A stretch of DNA of 64,000 nucleotides from Eleginops maclovinus (lineage: Eukaryota > Chordata > Actinopteri > Perciformes > Eleginopidae), in assembly GCF_036324505.1 (NCBI RefSeq), contig NC_086362.1, positions 7,623,043 to 7,687,042 of the forward strand. Reading direction: 5' to 3'. The translations under genes were made by a program, and so were the position numbers. Shown here piece after piece: positions 1 through 12,317 of this stretch. The notes below the pieces were generated by a model, which ran no database searches, was not told the origin of the DNA, and was given only the letters and a program-made list of their open reading frames with translations. Positions within the stretch are counted from its first letter, which is position 1. Each line of letters starts with the position of its first letter.

Positions 1-3000
1 GCAGGGTGAGACATTGCGGCCACCGCTGGCCTGGTAGGAAGATTTGCACTTTCTCTATCTTTGTACTATGCACTGCCCTATTGATTCTAAACCCAATAAT
101 ATATTACTTGAACCCATCTATAAAAGAAATCTCCTTAAACGTTCACTTTGTGTGTATGTAAATAACACAAAAAAGGTATCAACTCTTGAAAAAGACAAAA
201 AAAAAAAAGTTTGTGGCGAAAAAGAGCATCCGTTCTGATGCCATGTTACTCCAGCAGATGACTTCAGAAAAAATCTGTCCCCCACCATCTGTTCTTGTGG
301 CTTTGCCATTCAAGCTTGGAGTGTCATTACCAGAAATAAACGTTGTGTTCTCTGCTCTCTCTATCTATCTCTCGTCTGGATGCATAGACTGAAAATTAAA
401 TAATGAAATTGTAAAAAAAATGGCTTGTTAAAAAGATCATACAATTACCTCTGATTAGTTGTAAGCGTAAACTGTTTCTTTTTTTTCTGAATGAAAGGAG
501 TGCTTTTTATTTTCTTACTTAGGTTTCATTGGTGGCGAAAGAAGTCTGTATGAAAATCAGTTCTTTGCTGACACAAGTTCCATTTGTTATAAATTAATTC
601 TATTAAAAAATGTCAGTGTAATGCATCGCCGTTTCACTTGTTTGCCTCCACCTCACTAACTGATGTAGCTGTTGGACCCCCCGCTGGGAGCCGTCCAACA
701 TATTACCCACAGTCCTCTCATGAAAGGGGAAATTGGGCCTCATTTAAACATATTTCCATGTTTTGCCGTGTAATATTGTAATTCAAAAACAAATCCACAT
801 TGCATTACATTTGGTGCCTTTGCACTACCTACACATTTAACTTTTTATTTGACGGGTTGTTCTAATTCTCATGTATTCGTAAAATGATAAACACAATAAA
901 TAGCCATTGTTACTGACTATTCAACAATGTGACAAGACATTGGAACACTAAGTAGATATCTGTATCTTTAAAGACATACACATTGTCAATTTTAAATGCC
1001 AGATTAATGCACTACAACAAGGACTACTAAAGCTAAAATATCCAAAAGAGGCATAAACAAGGAAAGATAAACTCCCATTTGGAGGGAACTTTGGGATTTT
1101 AGCCTTTGCTAAAGACACCAAAACCTATAACACAGTACAGCAAAGGTGCAACGCAGAAAGCAGAATAGGGTCTCTTTAATGAAATATAAAGTCAGGATTA
1201 AGCATTTCTATACATTAATGTTTTATTATCTCAAATAACCAATGCTAAATCTCATTTTTTCACTATGTCATGCATCAATAAAATACATCTTTAGGTGTCA
1301 CTACCAATATTTATTCACCATCTGGCTTATGTTACTAAAACTAACAGCAGCACAAGCTACATTTTGTCAACAACTCAAACCTACAGGAATACAATAAAGT
1401 GACAATAACCTGCAGCCAGAAAACTTCAACAACAAAAACTATTTTTTTAAGAAGAGTATTAAGCTGCCTGACAGCTGGGGAACACTTCTTAAGTCAATAA
1501 CTGCTCGCCTGGAGAAGTTATTCAGGATTCAGAAAACTATCCATGCACCCAATTAGAAAAATATCATTCCACATGACGACAAGTGACAGATGCTGTCAGG
1601 TCTGACACTGAGCTGCAGAAACATTTCCCCTGAGTCTACTTCGGAAAGTTGCCATGTACAACAAGCTGAAGAAAATAGTAAATCATAGCAGTTTTGAAAT
1701 TGAATAAACACTGTCCTCTGCACAAAATATAGAGACTGTTTTCCCAAGAACTACAGAGGAGATGTTTGTTTTTGTAAATAACAAGCTGAACATGCACCTC
1801 AAGTATTGTGTTGAAAAAAATGCCCCATGTTTATGAAGCAGCTCTCTTAATGTGTGCTGATGCTTGACCTTTCAGTGTAACAAAGCTTCATAAAAACTGT
1901 GTCAACATCCACACCTACTATGTGATAGTATCGCGGTACCACAAATAAAGAACTGCCTCTGACACACAGGTAAATGTCCCCGCATGGCTGAAGTTATTAT
2001 AGCTCCATCTTGTTTCTGACAATTTGATGGAAATTGGCCCAAACTATTTTATTTAGCAATCAAGCCAATGCTGTCGTCTGTTTCCCGCCACAAAGGAAAA
2101 CAACAAAATAAGGGACTTTAACGGACGTCAGCTTTTATGTTCCGCTGAAGACTGCACTTCAGATGTGTCAGCATATGTTGTGTGTTAGTCGCTCAGCAGT
2201 TTCTGCAGCATTATGAAACCAGCAGTCAGTCACAACACCGCGCACCAGTCATTCCTCAGTCCTCGAGTTTCCCTCTAAGAAAACGACAGCTTGCATCACT
2301 CCCACTGTGCCTTATTTCCAACTCCCTCATCGTGATGTCCAAATAAAGGCCTTGTCACCAGTAGTCAGTGGGATTTAGAAAAACAAACACTTATATTCCC
2401 TCAGCTTTTCAAGAAGAAAAGGATTATACTGTACACAAAATAATTACACAACTATGTATTCAAACGATTCAATTATTGTGGCAGGTGACTTTGATGAAGG
2501 AGCATCGTCAGCTGGTACCACTTCAAGTTCATGTGAATCGTTTTCACGAACAGGAAACTGAAGGCAGTTCTTCCACCTTATATTTGTATTGCTGGGGATA
2601 TCTTATATTATGCTATGCTGCAGGTGCAAAAAGTGTAAATGTACAAAAGGATTGTGCAGCTTTGGTGGCAACTAAACCCGCACGAATAACACAAAAAAAC
2701 AAACTGATTCACAAGTAACACTGATGGGTGGAATGCAGGCGTAACTGTACTGCTCCTGTGGGTCTTTCACACATTTAAATAAGGCGAATATCTTTCTGTT
2801 CCTATGCAAATGTGAAATTGAAAAAAACAGTTTCCAGAGGTCTGAGAATCTTTGGGCAATGATTGTATTTAAAACCGAATGTCTATCCCTGTTTTTAGTC
2901 CACAGAATATTAATTTGATCTAATGCTACATTCTATAAAGCTAAGGCCGCCTTCTAACCAAACAGAAGAAAGTTAAAGACGTTGCAGCTTTTCCACCCAA

Positions 3001-3775
3001 AACATTATCTCCAATAACTTGAAAGAAGAGTGTTGAAATCAAATAGCAACTTTATTTCCAGCACCACCACTAAATGTCTTTTAAAAAAAGTGTGTGTACT
3101 GGAGTGAGTAAAAAAAGTAGCACCTCCAGCAGTGAAGAATACTATCTCTGCTGTAATAAAGCAACGAGGTACTGATGCAGATCTTTAAAAATGAAACAGC
3201 AGCCTATGATTTATATTAACACGTTCAATCTGGTCTTGAAAAACAAATCTTCTTGTACAACTACGAGAAAAGTATGCTGTTCCCGCTGTGCTCTATCCTC
3301 GTAGCTTACTTTTTAAAGATCTAAATATGTTGTGGAAGTATTTAAAAGGTGGGAATCATGACTCAATGTTTCTCTCCCCTCTCTTCTGTGTTCCTGGATT
3401 GTTGGAACAGCTAGTCATTCATAACCTCTTCATAAGATGTACTATCCATTACACTTCATACACAGCTTTAAAATGTTACATTATACACAATGCGTTCACG
3501 TAGCATCCTCTAAATGTGTAAGACAACTGGAAAAGGCCAGGTTATTATGTATTGCCTTTCTACTGCATGTTTAAAATAGCCTCTTCCGCACCCCGAAATT
3601 ACTACGTAGAATATAAAGTAACACGATTCTCCTCATGACCCCTGCTTCTGAAACAATTTCCTCACAACAACAAAAAGACAAAACTAGGGTTTATTACTCC
3701 AGCCATTCTTTACATACATACTATATTGTAGCAGTTTAAAATGTCAAGCTGCAGTGTCTTTGTAAACGTGTTAAG
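1..3775. other. Gene-free AT-rich stretch
   Basis: I see no credible exon, RNA gene or intact mobile element here. Open frames are short, and the longest (2368-2718, plus strand) has low-complexity, AT-driven composition with no recognisable domain. The stretch holds scattered poly-A/poly-T runs and ordinary unique-looking sequence. It could be intron or intergenic DNA. Confidence 0.6.
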
Positions 3776-3783
3776 GGCAGAGC
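3776..3783. repeat. Left 8-bp target-site duplication of the hAT-like element
   Basis: GGCAGAGC occurs immediately outside the left end and again at 6431-6438 outside the right end. Both copies are identical. Confidence 0.75.
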
Positions 3784-4869
3784 CACTGATAGGGACGAGA
3801 CCACCTATATCGAGTCCGAGTCAAGACCAAGGCCTTAAAGTGTCGAGTTTGAGTCAACACCAAGACTTTGGGATTTTGGGGTGGTCGAGACTGAGTCAAG
3901 ACCGAGTCTTTGGAGAGTCGAGACCGAGACCTACAAAAACAAGTCAATTTTCAAGACCATGGGTCTAACTAGGTCACACCCTGTCATTACTGCAAGTTTG
4001 ACAGGGTGAACGTTTGATCTTTGTTCCCAATTGAAACGTTTTCTGTGTTGCTAAGCTGTGTTGTACCTTGCTCAGCTAACATTATATTAACGTTAGCTAG
4101 CTCATCAGCTCCATCAGTGGCATCCGTTGCATAGCTTAGCTACATAACTTACAAAAGAAACACATTTCCTGAGATAGATATAACTTAAACCACCAGTAAA
4201 TGCAGGATGTACTTTAAATTTAAGTGAAAAAAAAATGCTGCGAGGGTTTTGCTCGGTAGAACACAAGCAATAGCGTATGTTAGCCATTCCGTTCTAATGT
4301 TATTCAATCCAGGATTCATTTGTCTGTCGCCTCGCCCTCTAACGTTAATCTCTCTCCTGTTTCACTCCTCCTGGCCAACCATTGCTTACTGTTAACGATA
4401 GTCAGCCAACGGTCATCTAGTTTATCATGACATTGAGCGAAAAGACAAGCTAATGCTGAATCAAATGTCACAAAGCCAACTACTGGGAAACAGCTAACAA
4501 CATTAACGTCAGCTAGCTAACAGTTCACATTAACGTAACGTTACAGGTCTAGCTTCATTTACCTCTCAGGGTGTTTCCTTTGGACGTGCCGGTGGAAATG
4601 TTATGCGGTGCCAGACGTCTCAGTAATTATTATATTACAGAATTTGCATTCTGCGCTGTGTTTCTTCCTTGAACTTTTGCTGCAAATATAATTTTTGTGG
4701 TTTAAGAAAGCAAATTTGATGACCGCTGATTGCTCACTCATCTTAGCTCTGAGGACCAGACTGTTGAAAAATATCTCTGGTTGGACAAACGACTTCACAG
4801 GAGCGTGGCCCTCTGGGATCACCCAATACAATTTGAAGCAAAGGATTCATTTAAATGTATGTTTTATTA

Positions 4870-4881
4870 ATATGTATAATT
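4870..4881. repeat. 12-bp LINE target-site duplication (3'-end side)
   Basis: ATATGTATAATT, repeated exactly at 6191-6202, brackets the LINE insert. Confidence 0.8.
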
Positions 4882-6190
4882 CATCCATCCATTCATCCAT
4901 CCTCTCCCGCTTGTCCGTCAGGGTCGCGAAGGTAACAGCTCCAGCAGAGAGCCCCAAACTTTCCTTTCCCTGGTCACATCAACCAGCTCTGACTGGGGGA
5001 TTCCAAGGCACTCCCAGGCCAGCGAAGAGATATAATCCCTCCACCTGGTCCTAGGTCTACCCCTCGGTCTCTTCCCAGCTGGACATGCCTGGAACACCTC
5101 CCTAGGGAGGCGCCCAGGTGGCATCCTCACTAGGTGCCCGAACCACCTCAACTGGCTCCTTTCAACGCCAAGGAGCAGCGGTTCTACTCCGAGTCCCTCC
5201 CGGATGACTGAACTTCTCACCTTATCCCTAAGGGAGATGCCAGCCACCCTGCGGAGAAATCCCATTTCTGCCGCTTGTATCCGCGATCTCGTTCTTTCGG
5301 TCATGACCCATCCTTCATGACCATAGGTGAGGGTAGGAACGAAGATGGCCCGGTAGACAGAGCTTTGCCTTCTGGCTCAGCTCTCTTTTCGTCACAACGG
5401 TGCGGCAAAGCGACTGCAGTACCGCTCCCGCTGCTCCGATTCTCCGGCCCATCTCACGCTCCATTGTTCCCTCACTCGAGAACAAGACCCCGAGATACTT
5501 GAACTCCTTCACTTGGGGTAAGGCTTCATTCCCTACCTGGAGTGGACAGTCCATCGGTTTCCTGCTGAGAACCATGGCCTCAGATTTGGAGGTGCTGATC
5601 CTCATCCCAGCCGCTTCACACTCGGCTGCGAACTGATCCAGTGAGTGCTGAAGGTCACAGACCGATGAAGCCATTAAGACCACATCATCTGCAAAAAGCA
5701 GTGGTGCAATCCTTAGCCCACCGAACTGCAGACCCCCTCCCCCACGACTACGCCTCAAAATCCTGCCCATGAATATCACAAACAGGATTGGTGACAAAGC
5801 GCAGCCCTGGCGGAGACCAACCCTCACCGGAAATAGGTCCGACGTGCTGCAGAGGACCCGGACACAGCTCTCGCTTTGAGAGCAGAGATTGGATGGCCCC
5901 GAGTAGAGACCCCCTCACCCCATACTCCCGCAGCACCTCCCACAGTATCTCCCTGGGAACCTGGTCATATGCCTTCTCCAAATCCACAAAACACATGTAG
6001 ACCGGATGAGCGTACTCCCAGGCCCCCTCCAGGATCCTTGCGAGAGTGAAAAGCTGGTCCGTCGTTCCACGACCAGGACGAAAACCGCATTGTTCCTCTT
6101 CAATCTGAGGTTCGACAATCGGCCGGACCCTCCTTTCCAGCACCTTAGAGTAAACTTTCCCGGGGAGGCTGAGTAATGTGATGCCTCTGT
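4882..6190 (-). mobile_element. 5'-truncated RTE/Rex3-like LINE inserted in the hAT-like element
   Basis: This is a non-LTR retrotransposon in minus orientation. Its 3' end lies at 4882 and finishes in GATG/GGATG-type short tandem repeats (seen on the plus strand as CATCCATCC), a tail style known from RTE-clade Rex3 elements of teleosts. The 5' end is cut off at 6190, inside the reverse transcriptase region. The copy is flanked by a perfect 12-bp duplication, ATATGTATAATT, at 4870-4881 and 6191-6202, as expected for target-primed insertion. It sits wholly inside the hAT-like element, so it inserted later. The clade call rests on protein motifs and tail type; the superfamily (LINE) is firm. 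Confidence 0.85.
4918..6143 (-). pseudogene. Reverse transcriptase pseudogene of the RTE-like LINE
   Basis: The frame encodes the palm to C-terminal part of a LINE polymerase that would copy the element's RNA into a nicked target. It is read in three successive frames on the minus strand. Segment 6143-5748 contains GFRPGRGTTDQLF and FVDLEKAYDQVPR, the RT fingers and palm with the first catalytic Asp region. Segment 5827-5315 contains LRQGCALSPILF, the catalytic FADDVVLMAS motif (the YxDD-like box) and EFKYLGVLFSSEG. Segment 5304-4918 contains MTERTRSRIQAAEMGFLRR, QLRWFGHLVRMP and a terminal GRPRTRWRDYIS, typical of the C-terminal region in fish copies of this family. The frame changes near 5830-5880 and near 5305-5320 are disabling frameshifts. 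The endonuclease domain is missing because of 5' truncation, so this is not a functional gene. Confidence 0.85.
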
Positions 6191-6202
6191 ATATGTATAA
6201 TT
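6191..6202. repeat. 12-bp LINE target-site duplication (5'-truncation side)
   Basis: ATATGTATAATT, identical to 4870-4881, marks the 5' truncation point of the LINE. Confidence 0.8.
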
Positions 6203-6430
6203 AAGATGTATAATTCATTAAAAAAATATGAAAAATGAAACGGTTTATCATGTTATGTGGTGAAAAAAAAAACTGTCTCGAGGTCTCCTTTGAAAGTACG
6301 AGTCCAACCCATGCAGCTCTAGTCCGAGACTGATTCAGTACCGAGTAAAATTGCTTTCAATTCCGAGACGAGACCGAGAAGCCTAAGTGAAAAAGTGGAG
6401 AGCAGACCGGACTCAAGTACTACAACACTG

Positions 6431-6438
6431 GGCAGAGC
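6431..6438. repeat. Right 8-bp target-site duplication of the hAT-like element
   Basis: GGCAGAGC, identical to 3776-3783, directly follows the terminal CACTG of the element. Confidence 0.75.
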
Positions 6439-9400
6439 TCACAGCCTGCAGAGCTGATATTAAACTTGAGCACTAAGCAGCTGAGAAAACACACATTGCA
6501 CTTCCTGTATTCCTGGCGTCACTGGACTAAATGCAGTTTGCAGAGAGACAGGCAGCGGGCCCTGCAGCAGAGAGACAGGCAGCGGCCCTGCAGCAGCCCA
6601 TGATGATGATGATCCATATGGGGATCCTCAATGGAGCGGGCTCCCAGTTCAGTGATGAAGAACCCAGATAAGAGCTGACACTGCTGCCAACGCTACATTG
6701 ACTCTGTCTGTACATCACATTAGAGCCACTTCAGGAGCAGAATGAGGCTTTGACCTTTAGTAACAAAGGGAAAGGAACAAGAGGCTGCTCGGAGAATGCT
6801 GCTTTAAGTGTGATTATACATCTTTGTTTGTCTCTTAAGGGCCCATTATTACTAGCCAGCTTTGCGAAAATATATTAAGAGCAAGGGTTTATAAGTAAAA
6901 CAAGACGGGGTGAGAAAACATGAAGGTAATAAGCAAAATCAGAGGGTGGGGGGAAGGGGGGGTTGTACAAATGACAGAGGAAGAGAGAGAAAATCGAGCA
7001 CGAGCCAAAAGTTGCCGCAGTGTAAAAACCTCTGAAGGTTAATTTCTGCCGCTCAGCATCTTGCCAATATCCCTGTGATCAGAACCTCTGTAGGCCAGCC
7101 ATCTGCTCCCCCCCAACCACACACACACACATCGCTCATCAGCTTCATCGGTGAGCAGACATGCAATCGGGACACTTCCAGGAACTAATCTCTGAATGTG
7201 GATGAAAGGTTTTTATGCATCTGATTTTGTATATGCTACTGTACGTTAGTTAGCTCATGATCATTTGGTATATCTGTTTAAAACGCATACAATTACTTTA
7301 TGTTCCAACAAATGAAAACCTTCATTTTTGTTGATTGTTATATAAAGCATCTATTATAACAATTACATGGAAAAATTGCAAATCCATTTTTGGTAAATCT
7401 ACTTTATATATGTCAGCAAATCAAAAGACTTGGAGCACAAGGCGATGTCTTCTTTTGACATATCAACAGTTGTTGAGGTTTTCTGTGGGGAAAAGCTAAG
7501 GAAACCAGCAAATATTAATATCTGAGAACTGTGTGACCTCTCACACCAAAAGATCAAAAGAAAAATATACAATTACAGGCTAGTTGAAGGCAATGGGAAG
7601 TTCACAGCACACATCAATTATCCTGTCAATCCCGGGGAAAGAGTACAGGAAATATAATTTACGAGTTCCCCGACAGCTTTTTGTTTCAACCTAAAGAAAT
7701 AACACACCTTCAGCACGCTGCTCAGCTGAATCTTTTCATACACTGCCACTTCACCAGGGGATAAGTACTAAGGGATATTTTTGTGACCTCAGAGGACACA
7801 GTGTCAATTATTCTTGGTACGGCTGTGTGGAGAACTTCATTCCCTAATCAAAATAAATGGCCAGGGCAGCAGAAAGTGAATGGAGCTAAGCCCCCAATAT
7901 TCCTTCGAGACAGAGGTGTGTGTGTGTGTGGGGGAGGGGGGGTCTGGACCACAAACAAATCCATTACTTCACGGTAAATAGGACGCATCAGCACTCTTGG
8001 CCTATTTGAATGCTTCTAGGCCCGTGACCACCCCTGCATCGGATTCTTCCATTTTAGACGCAGGAGCTGATAGCAAGTTTCTTTTTTTCCTTGCACACCG
8101 CCCTGCAGTCAATCTTACATAATACATTCTGATGATAAAAGTCTTCCGCGTATGGCAGCCGCGCTAACTGAAAGTGGCTGTGACTAACTCACTGTAATGG
8201 GAAAATTCAGCTCCCTGCGTATAATGGGAAAAACGTGGAGGAAGTTCAAACTTTAATGCAATGCTGCAGCCTAATGTGGGCTTAAGTAATTCATGGAGGG
8301 GTTGGAGGTGGTGGTGGAGGGGATGCAATTAAAATGAGCTGTCATCAAATTAAATGTTTTTTTTTTCCTTCACCAGCTGGTAGTCATTTTACTGTCAGGG
8401 TGTCTATAATTTCCGCTGATAGTGGAGACAGTTCTGCTCTGAGGGGCCATTTCTTCTTCACAGCAAGAGTGCTTTTAGGGGGCTCATCATACACAGCGAG
8501 GCTTTCATGTTGTCCGTCGTCTTTCTGATGTCTTGCTCACAATATTTGTGCTTTTGACATTTGATGAAACTAAACTGTGGGCTATATGAAGCTGCCATGT
8601 TGCTCTACAGGTTTAGAGAGTGGCATGATGATATACTCTTTGTGTAAACTTTGAGGAGGAATAATTAAAGACTGTACAGTTTATTTTACAGGTGATTAAA
8701 AAAAAGCAGTCACTGATATTCATTATTATATTCTAAGCACTGGACAAAGTGCATTTAAGTAACTTCTTCAAGAGGATTCCTGATTCAACTTTTCCTCTGT
8801 TGTTGTGATAGTGCACTCACCAGTGGGGGGCAGTTAAAGCATATCCTACACTGAAGGCTAACAGTCGCCGGGCTGCAGCACAGTCGGTGTCAGAATCCAT
8901 TTTCTCTGCTAGGCGGGGATTCTCACCTGAGGCAACTGAAGCGCAGAAATTGTTGTCATTTAAAAAACATTTAGTGGCACCTCTATCTGCGAGCCCACGG
9001 TTTTATGTGCGTGGTGATCAATGTGTTGTGACATCCAAGTGGTAACTCGTTAAGTGCATGCTAATGAGAGCGAGGGATCCTGCTGCATGTTGTGCTGGCA
9101 CGAGGACAGCCGGGACAATTTGTGTCCAGTTTGCTGCAGTGAGACAGATGGAGAATGGGATTACACTGAGCATAATGAAGTCTTCTCACACCTCTGACAG
9201 AAACTTGGAGAAGCGTTTGCAAAGAAGCTACAAACACACTGCCAATCTAACAATCAATTCATAGAGAAACACGTTACGTTGAAAGAAGCTTTTTTCTTTT
9301 TCTCATGTTGCACATTAAACCGGATTCCCCAGGGAGGGGGTGCAGCAGAGAGAGGGGATGGTTGGCTGCTACTGCTCAGGGCCGTACAAGAGCATTTAAC

Positions 9401-12313
9401 GAGCATAGATTAACTACTGTATTCCCACTGGTGGCCTACATGTCCTGGTGTAGTGCCTCAGGGAGGAGAGATAGCAGAAAAGGGAGGAAAGGAAAGAGGG
9501 AAGGGAGGCAAAGAGGAGGGTCCATGCAGGGCTGACAGCTATGGTCACTTGAGAGTAGAGAGTGTCAGGTGATAGCAAAAACCAGACTCCACAACTACAA
9601 TCATTGCAGCGATCGGTCGAGTTCGAGCAATAGAGATATGCGCAGCGTGTGCACTTCTCTGCTGTTGACTTTATTATACAATTGATTTTATATAATTCTA
9701 ATATAATATATGTTGATTGAGGTGATATATCTTCTCATAATTCTTCATTTTATTTTTATCCTATCAATACTGTTCTAGTTTTTTTGGGGGGGTGACAGAT
9801 GGACATGCATACTTCTGTATTTTGCACTCAATCGATTACAAAACTGTTGTGTTAATGGAAAAAAAATACTTTTCCACCCTTATATTGTATTTTTAAACAC
9901 ATACATTCAAAGTAATGCTACAGCAGCTGTGCTCCAGAGTCAATTTATTCCGTCCTGAAAACTGTCCCTCACTCTGCCTCGGTCTTCATATGTGATATGG
10001 CAGCCATCACTCTCACAGATAGTTTTTAACTTCCTGCTATCTGTGACAACTTCTCAGACCACTGCTCGGGAGAATTCATCATTGCCATACCCACCTCATT
10101 CATGTTAAAAACCTGTATATCACCCTCTCCTCACAGCAGTCACAGACAACTGTGAGGTGAGTCTGTTACCTTGAGGTTACAGAACAGTCATAAGCAATCA
10201 CTCACATCAGAGAAACATCTCTCCACAACTCTGACTTGATAGTAAGCTATTTTTTTAAGTTGGTGCAAAGGTTTCTGATTTTCAGGAATACAGTGTGAGG
10301 AAATCAGTACATCATAATGAATTTGAATTGCCAAGATATTTCACAACAGCAGGTCACTTACATCTATTCTCTGTAAGGATTAGTCTCTTCCAACAAAATG
10401 TTTGTATTTAATAACATTTTTAATATAATATTAGAATGCATCTAACGCAATTTGAAATGTACCTGCGGTTTAATAATTGCACAGACACAAAATCAAAGAT
10501 GTATAACATCATCTCCAGGCTAGATGTTTGGTAAAATGTTTTCCCGCCTTTTTAATAGGGGCTACATTTTTTCTCTCAGGCCTTTTAGGAGTGCCTTAAA
10601 GTGACTTCAACACGAAGACCCCCACAAGGAGAGAGGACGCCTCTGCAGGAACACCAGCAAGCTGTTTACTTTATCACCAGCTGGCACTGTAGGCTTCCCC
10701 GTGTCTTCTATGCGCCTGCAGAATATATGAAAGCAGGACGCACACAGCAGGGATACTCCGTCTTTTTTTTGGCCTCCCTCCACCACCCCCCTCTCTCTGC
10801 TTCCCTGCCTCTCCTACTCTGTGTTTCTGCAGAAGTGGAACGGATGGTTGTGGATGCCTCCGTCACTGAAAGCTGCTCTACTTGTGATGCAGAGCACAGG
10901 AGGATGGCATGTCTCCAGCTACGTCGCTTCAGAGAGAGGCAGCGCGGCGTTCAGTATGCAGGCAGGATTAGCCTAATTGAAGTGTCAGCCTGAGAAAATT
11001 GTGGATGCGTGCGGGTTAATGTCTGGGTGTAGCAGAAGCTTCACTCATCTCGGTGATGATGAGGAGTTTGGCTATCATTGCAGGCCTCATTTAAATGTGT
11101 GTGTGTGTGTGAGTGTGGACCACACCCATGGTGATGCTAATTGTAAAAGCTACCATCTAGTGCTTTTATGATGCTGAGGCAGCAAGGTGGAGGCCGCTGG
11201 CTACATAATTACTTTACACCATCGGGCCATTACATTAAGAATTCACCGGCCAAACCAGCACTATCTCCAACAAATAAATGTATGTGCAAACTTGCAATGA
11301 CAGTGATGAACACACACGCTCAAGAATCCTGGGATCATAGGAGTTAATTTGCTTTAGAGATATTTAACATATAGCCTAGCCATTTAACACATCTATCAGT
11401 CTGGAGAAATACATATAAAACAATTACACTTCAATTTGGATTTCCGTTAGTTTCAGTTTTAAGCCAACTACTGCCATTTTTAATAGAGCTGATTATCATG
11501 AACCAATATGTAGTTTATAATTCACCCATCACACAAAACTGCAAAAACACAAAACTGTCAGATGCTACTGAGTCAGTTTGAACTCAATTTAACCAAACAC
11601 TTCATCTGTTGAGAAGTTATAAAAAAGGAAATGAAAATAGGTTCTATATTATTTCATTGATTTAAAACAATATGAAAAACTAAATGATTAACAAGCAAAA
11701 AACAGAGGTATGAAAACTAGTGTCTTTATCAATTTTGATTTGATTTCTTAAGTGCATATTGTATTTTGTTTCTTTCGGTTTGAAAGGAAATTTCAAATAT
11801 ATATTTTCATTTAAAAAGGAAGGTTTTTAAAGATAATGCTTCAGCCTGCATCTTTTCAGTCCGTATAATGTTTACTCTGCCTTAGTTTTATTATCTTTAA
11901 TGTTTTTAAATGTTCCTTTACGTTCTACAAGTCGTAATAGATAAACTAGCCAGCAAATGTCTGTCTATATAAAGCATGAATCAAATAAAGTGATGATCTC
12001 ATTTAATATATAGGATGTGTTTCACTTCATAGAGTCATTATCTTAATGTGTGTGAGAGGGGGTCGCTTGTGTCCACTCGGGGGTTATCCTCCTGCAGGAC
12101 CACCTTGCACTTTAATATTGCTGAGTCATGTGATCCCGAAGATAGGTCAGCGTTAAATGCTGCTGTAGTGATACTCAGGCACTAGAAGTGATTTCACTGA
12201 GATGCAGCTGCCAAAACCATTCCTCTGTAGCCCCCACTGCCAGAACATACAACAAGAGCCACGAGTATCAGGAATATAACTCTGAGGAGTCTTTGGAAAT
12301 GCATTCATGTATT
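6439..12313. other. Unique-looking DNA without a supported gene
   Basis: There is no convincing exon. The stretch contains a G-rich tract (about 6941-6962), a short GT/G-rich run (7916-7940), a GGNGG-rich tract (8295-8325) and a purine tract (9461-9520). The plus-strand open frame at 10601-10993 overlaps a C/T-rich region and has no recognisable domain. Around 8180-8340 the sequence is CNE-like in texture, but nothing proves a function. Confidence 0.55.
9461..9520 (+). repeat. Purine-rich (GGA/AAG) tract
   Basis: About 60 bases are almost entirely A and G (GGGAGGAGAGATAGCAG, then GGAGGAAAGGAAAGAGGG and on). It is an imperfect low-complexity tract, not coding. Confidence 0.7.
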
Positions 12314-12317
12314 TTAA

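Larger units (their letters stand above)
3784..6430. mobile_element. hAT-like non-autonomous DNA transposon, interrupted by a LINE
   Basis: The element is bounded by the 8-bp direct repeat GGCAGAGC at 3776-3783 and 6431-6438, the target duplication length of the hAT superfamily. The left end reads CACTGATA and the right end, reverse-complemented, reads CAGTGTTG, so the terminal inverted repeat is short and imperfect, as is usual for hAT. Both subterminal regions (about 3795-3960 and 6275-6415) are dense in GAGTC, GAGAC and CGAG motifs. The interior (about 3970-4870) has repeated AACGTTAGCTAGC-like words and no transposase frame, so the element is non-autonomous. A LINE of 1309 bp lies inside it. 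Without that insert and its duplicated target, the original element would be about 1.3 kb. Assignment to hAT is inferred from ends and duplication length, not from protein. Confidence 0.72.

Noticed and set aside
4918..6143. Host gene on either strand at the long frames here
   Set aside because: The plus-strand frames shadow a LINE polymerase pseudogene read on the minus strand, and the minus-strand product is the LINE itself.
10601..10993. 130-residue plus-strand open frame
   Set aside because: It crosses a C/T-rich tract, has no known motif, and its start codon has no supporting context.
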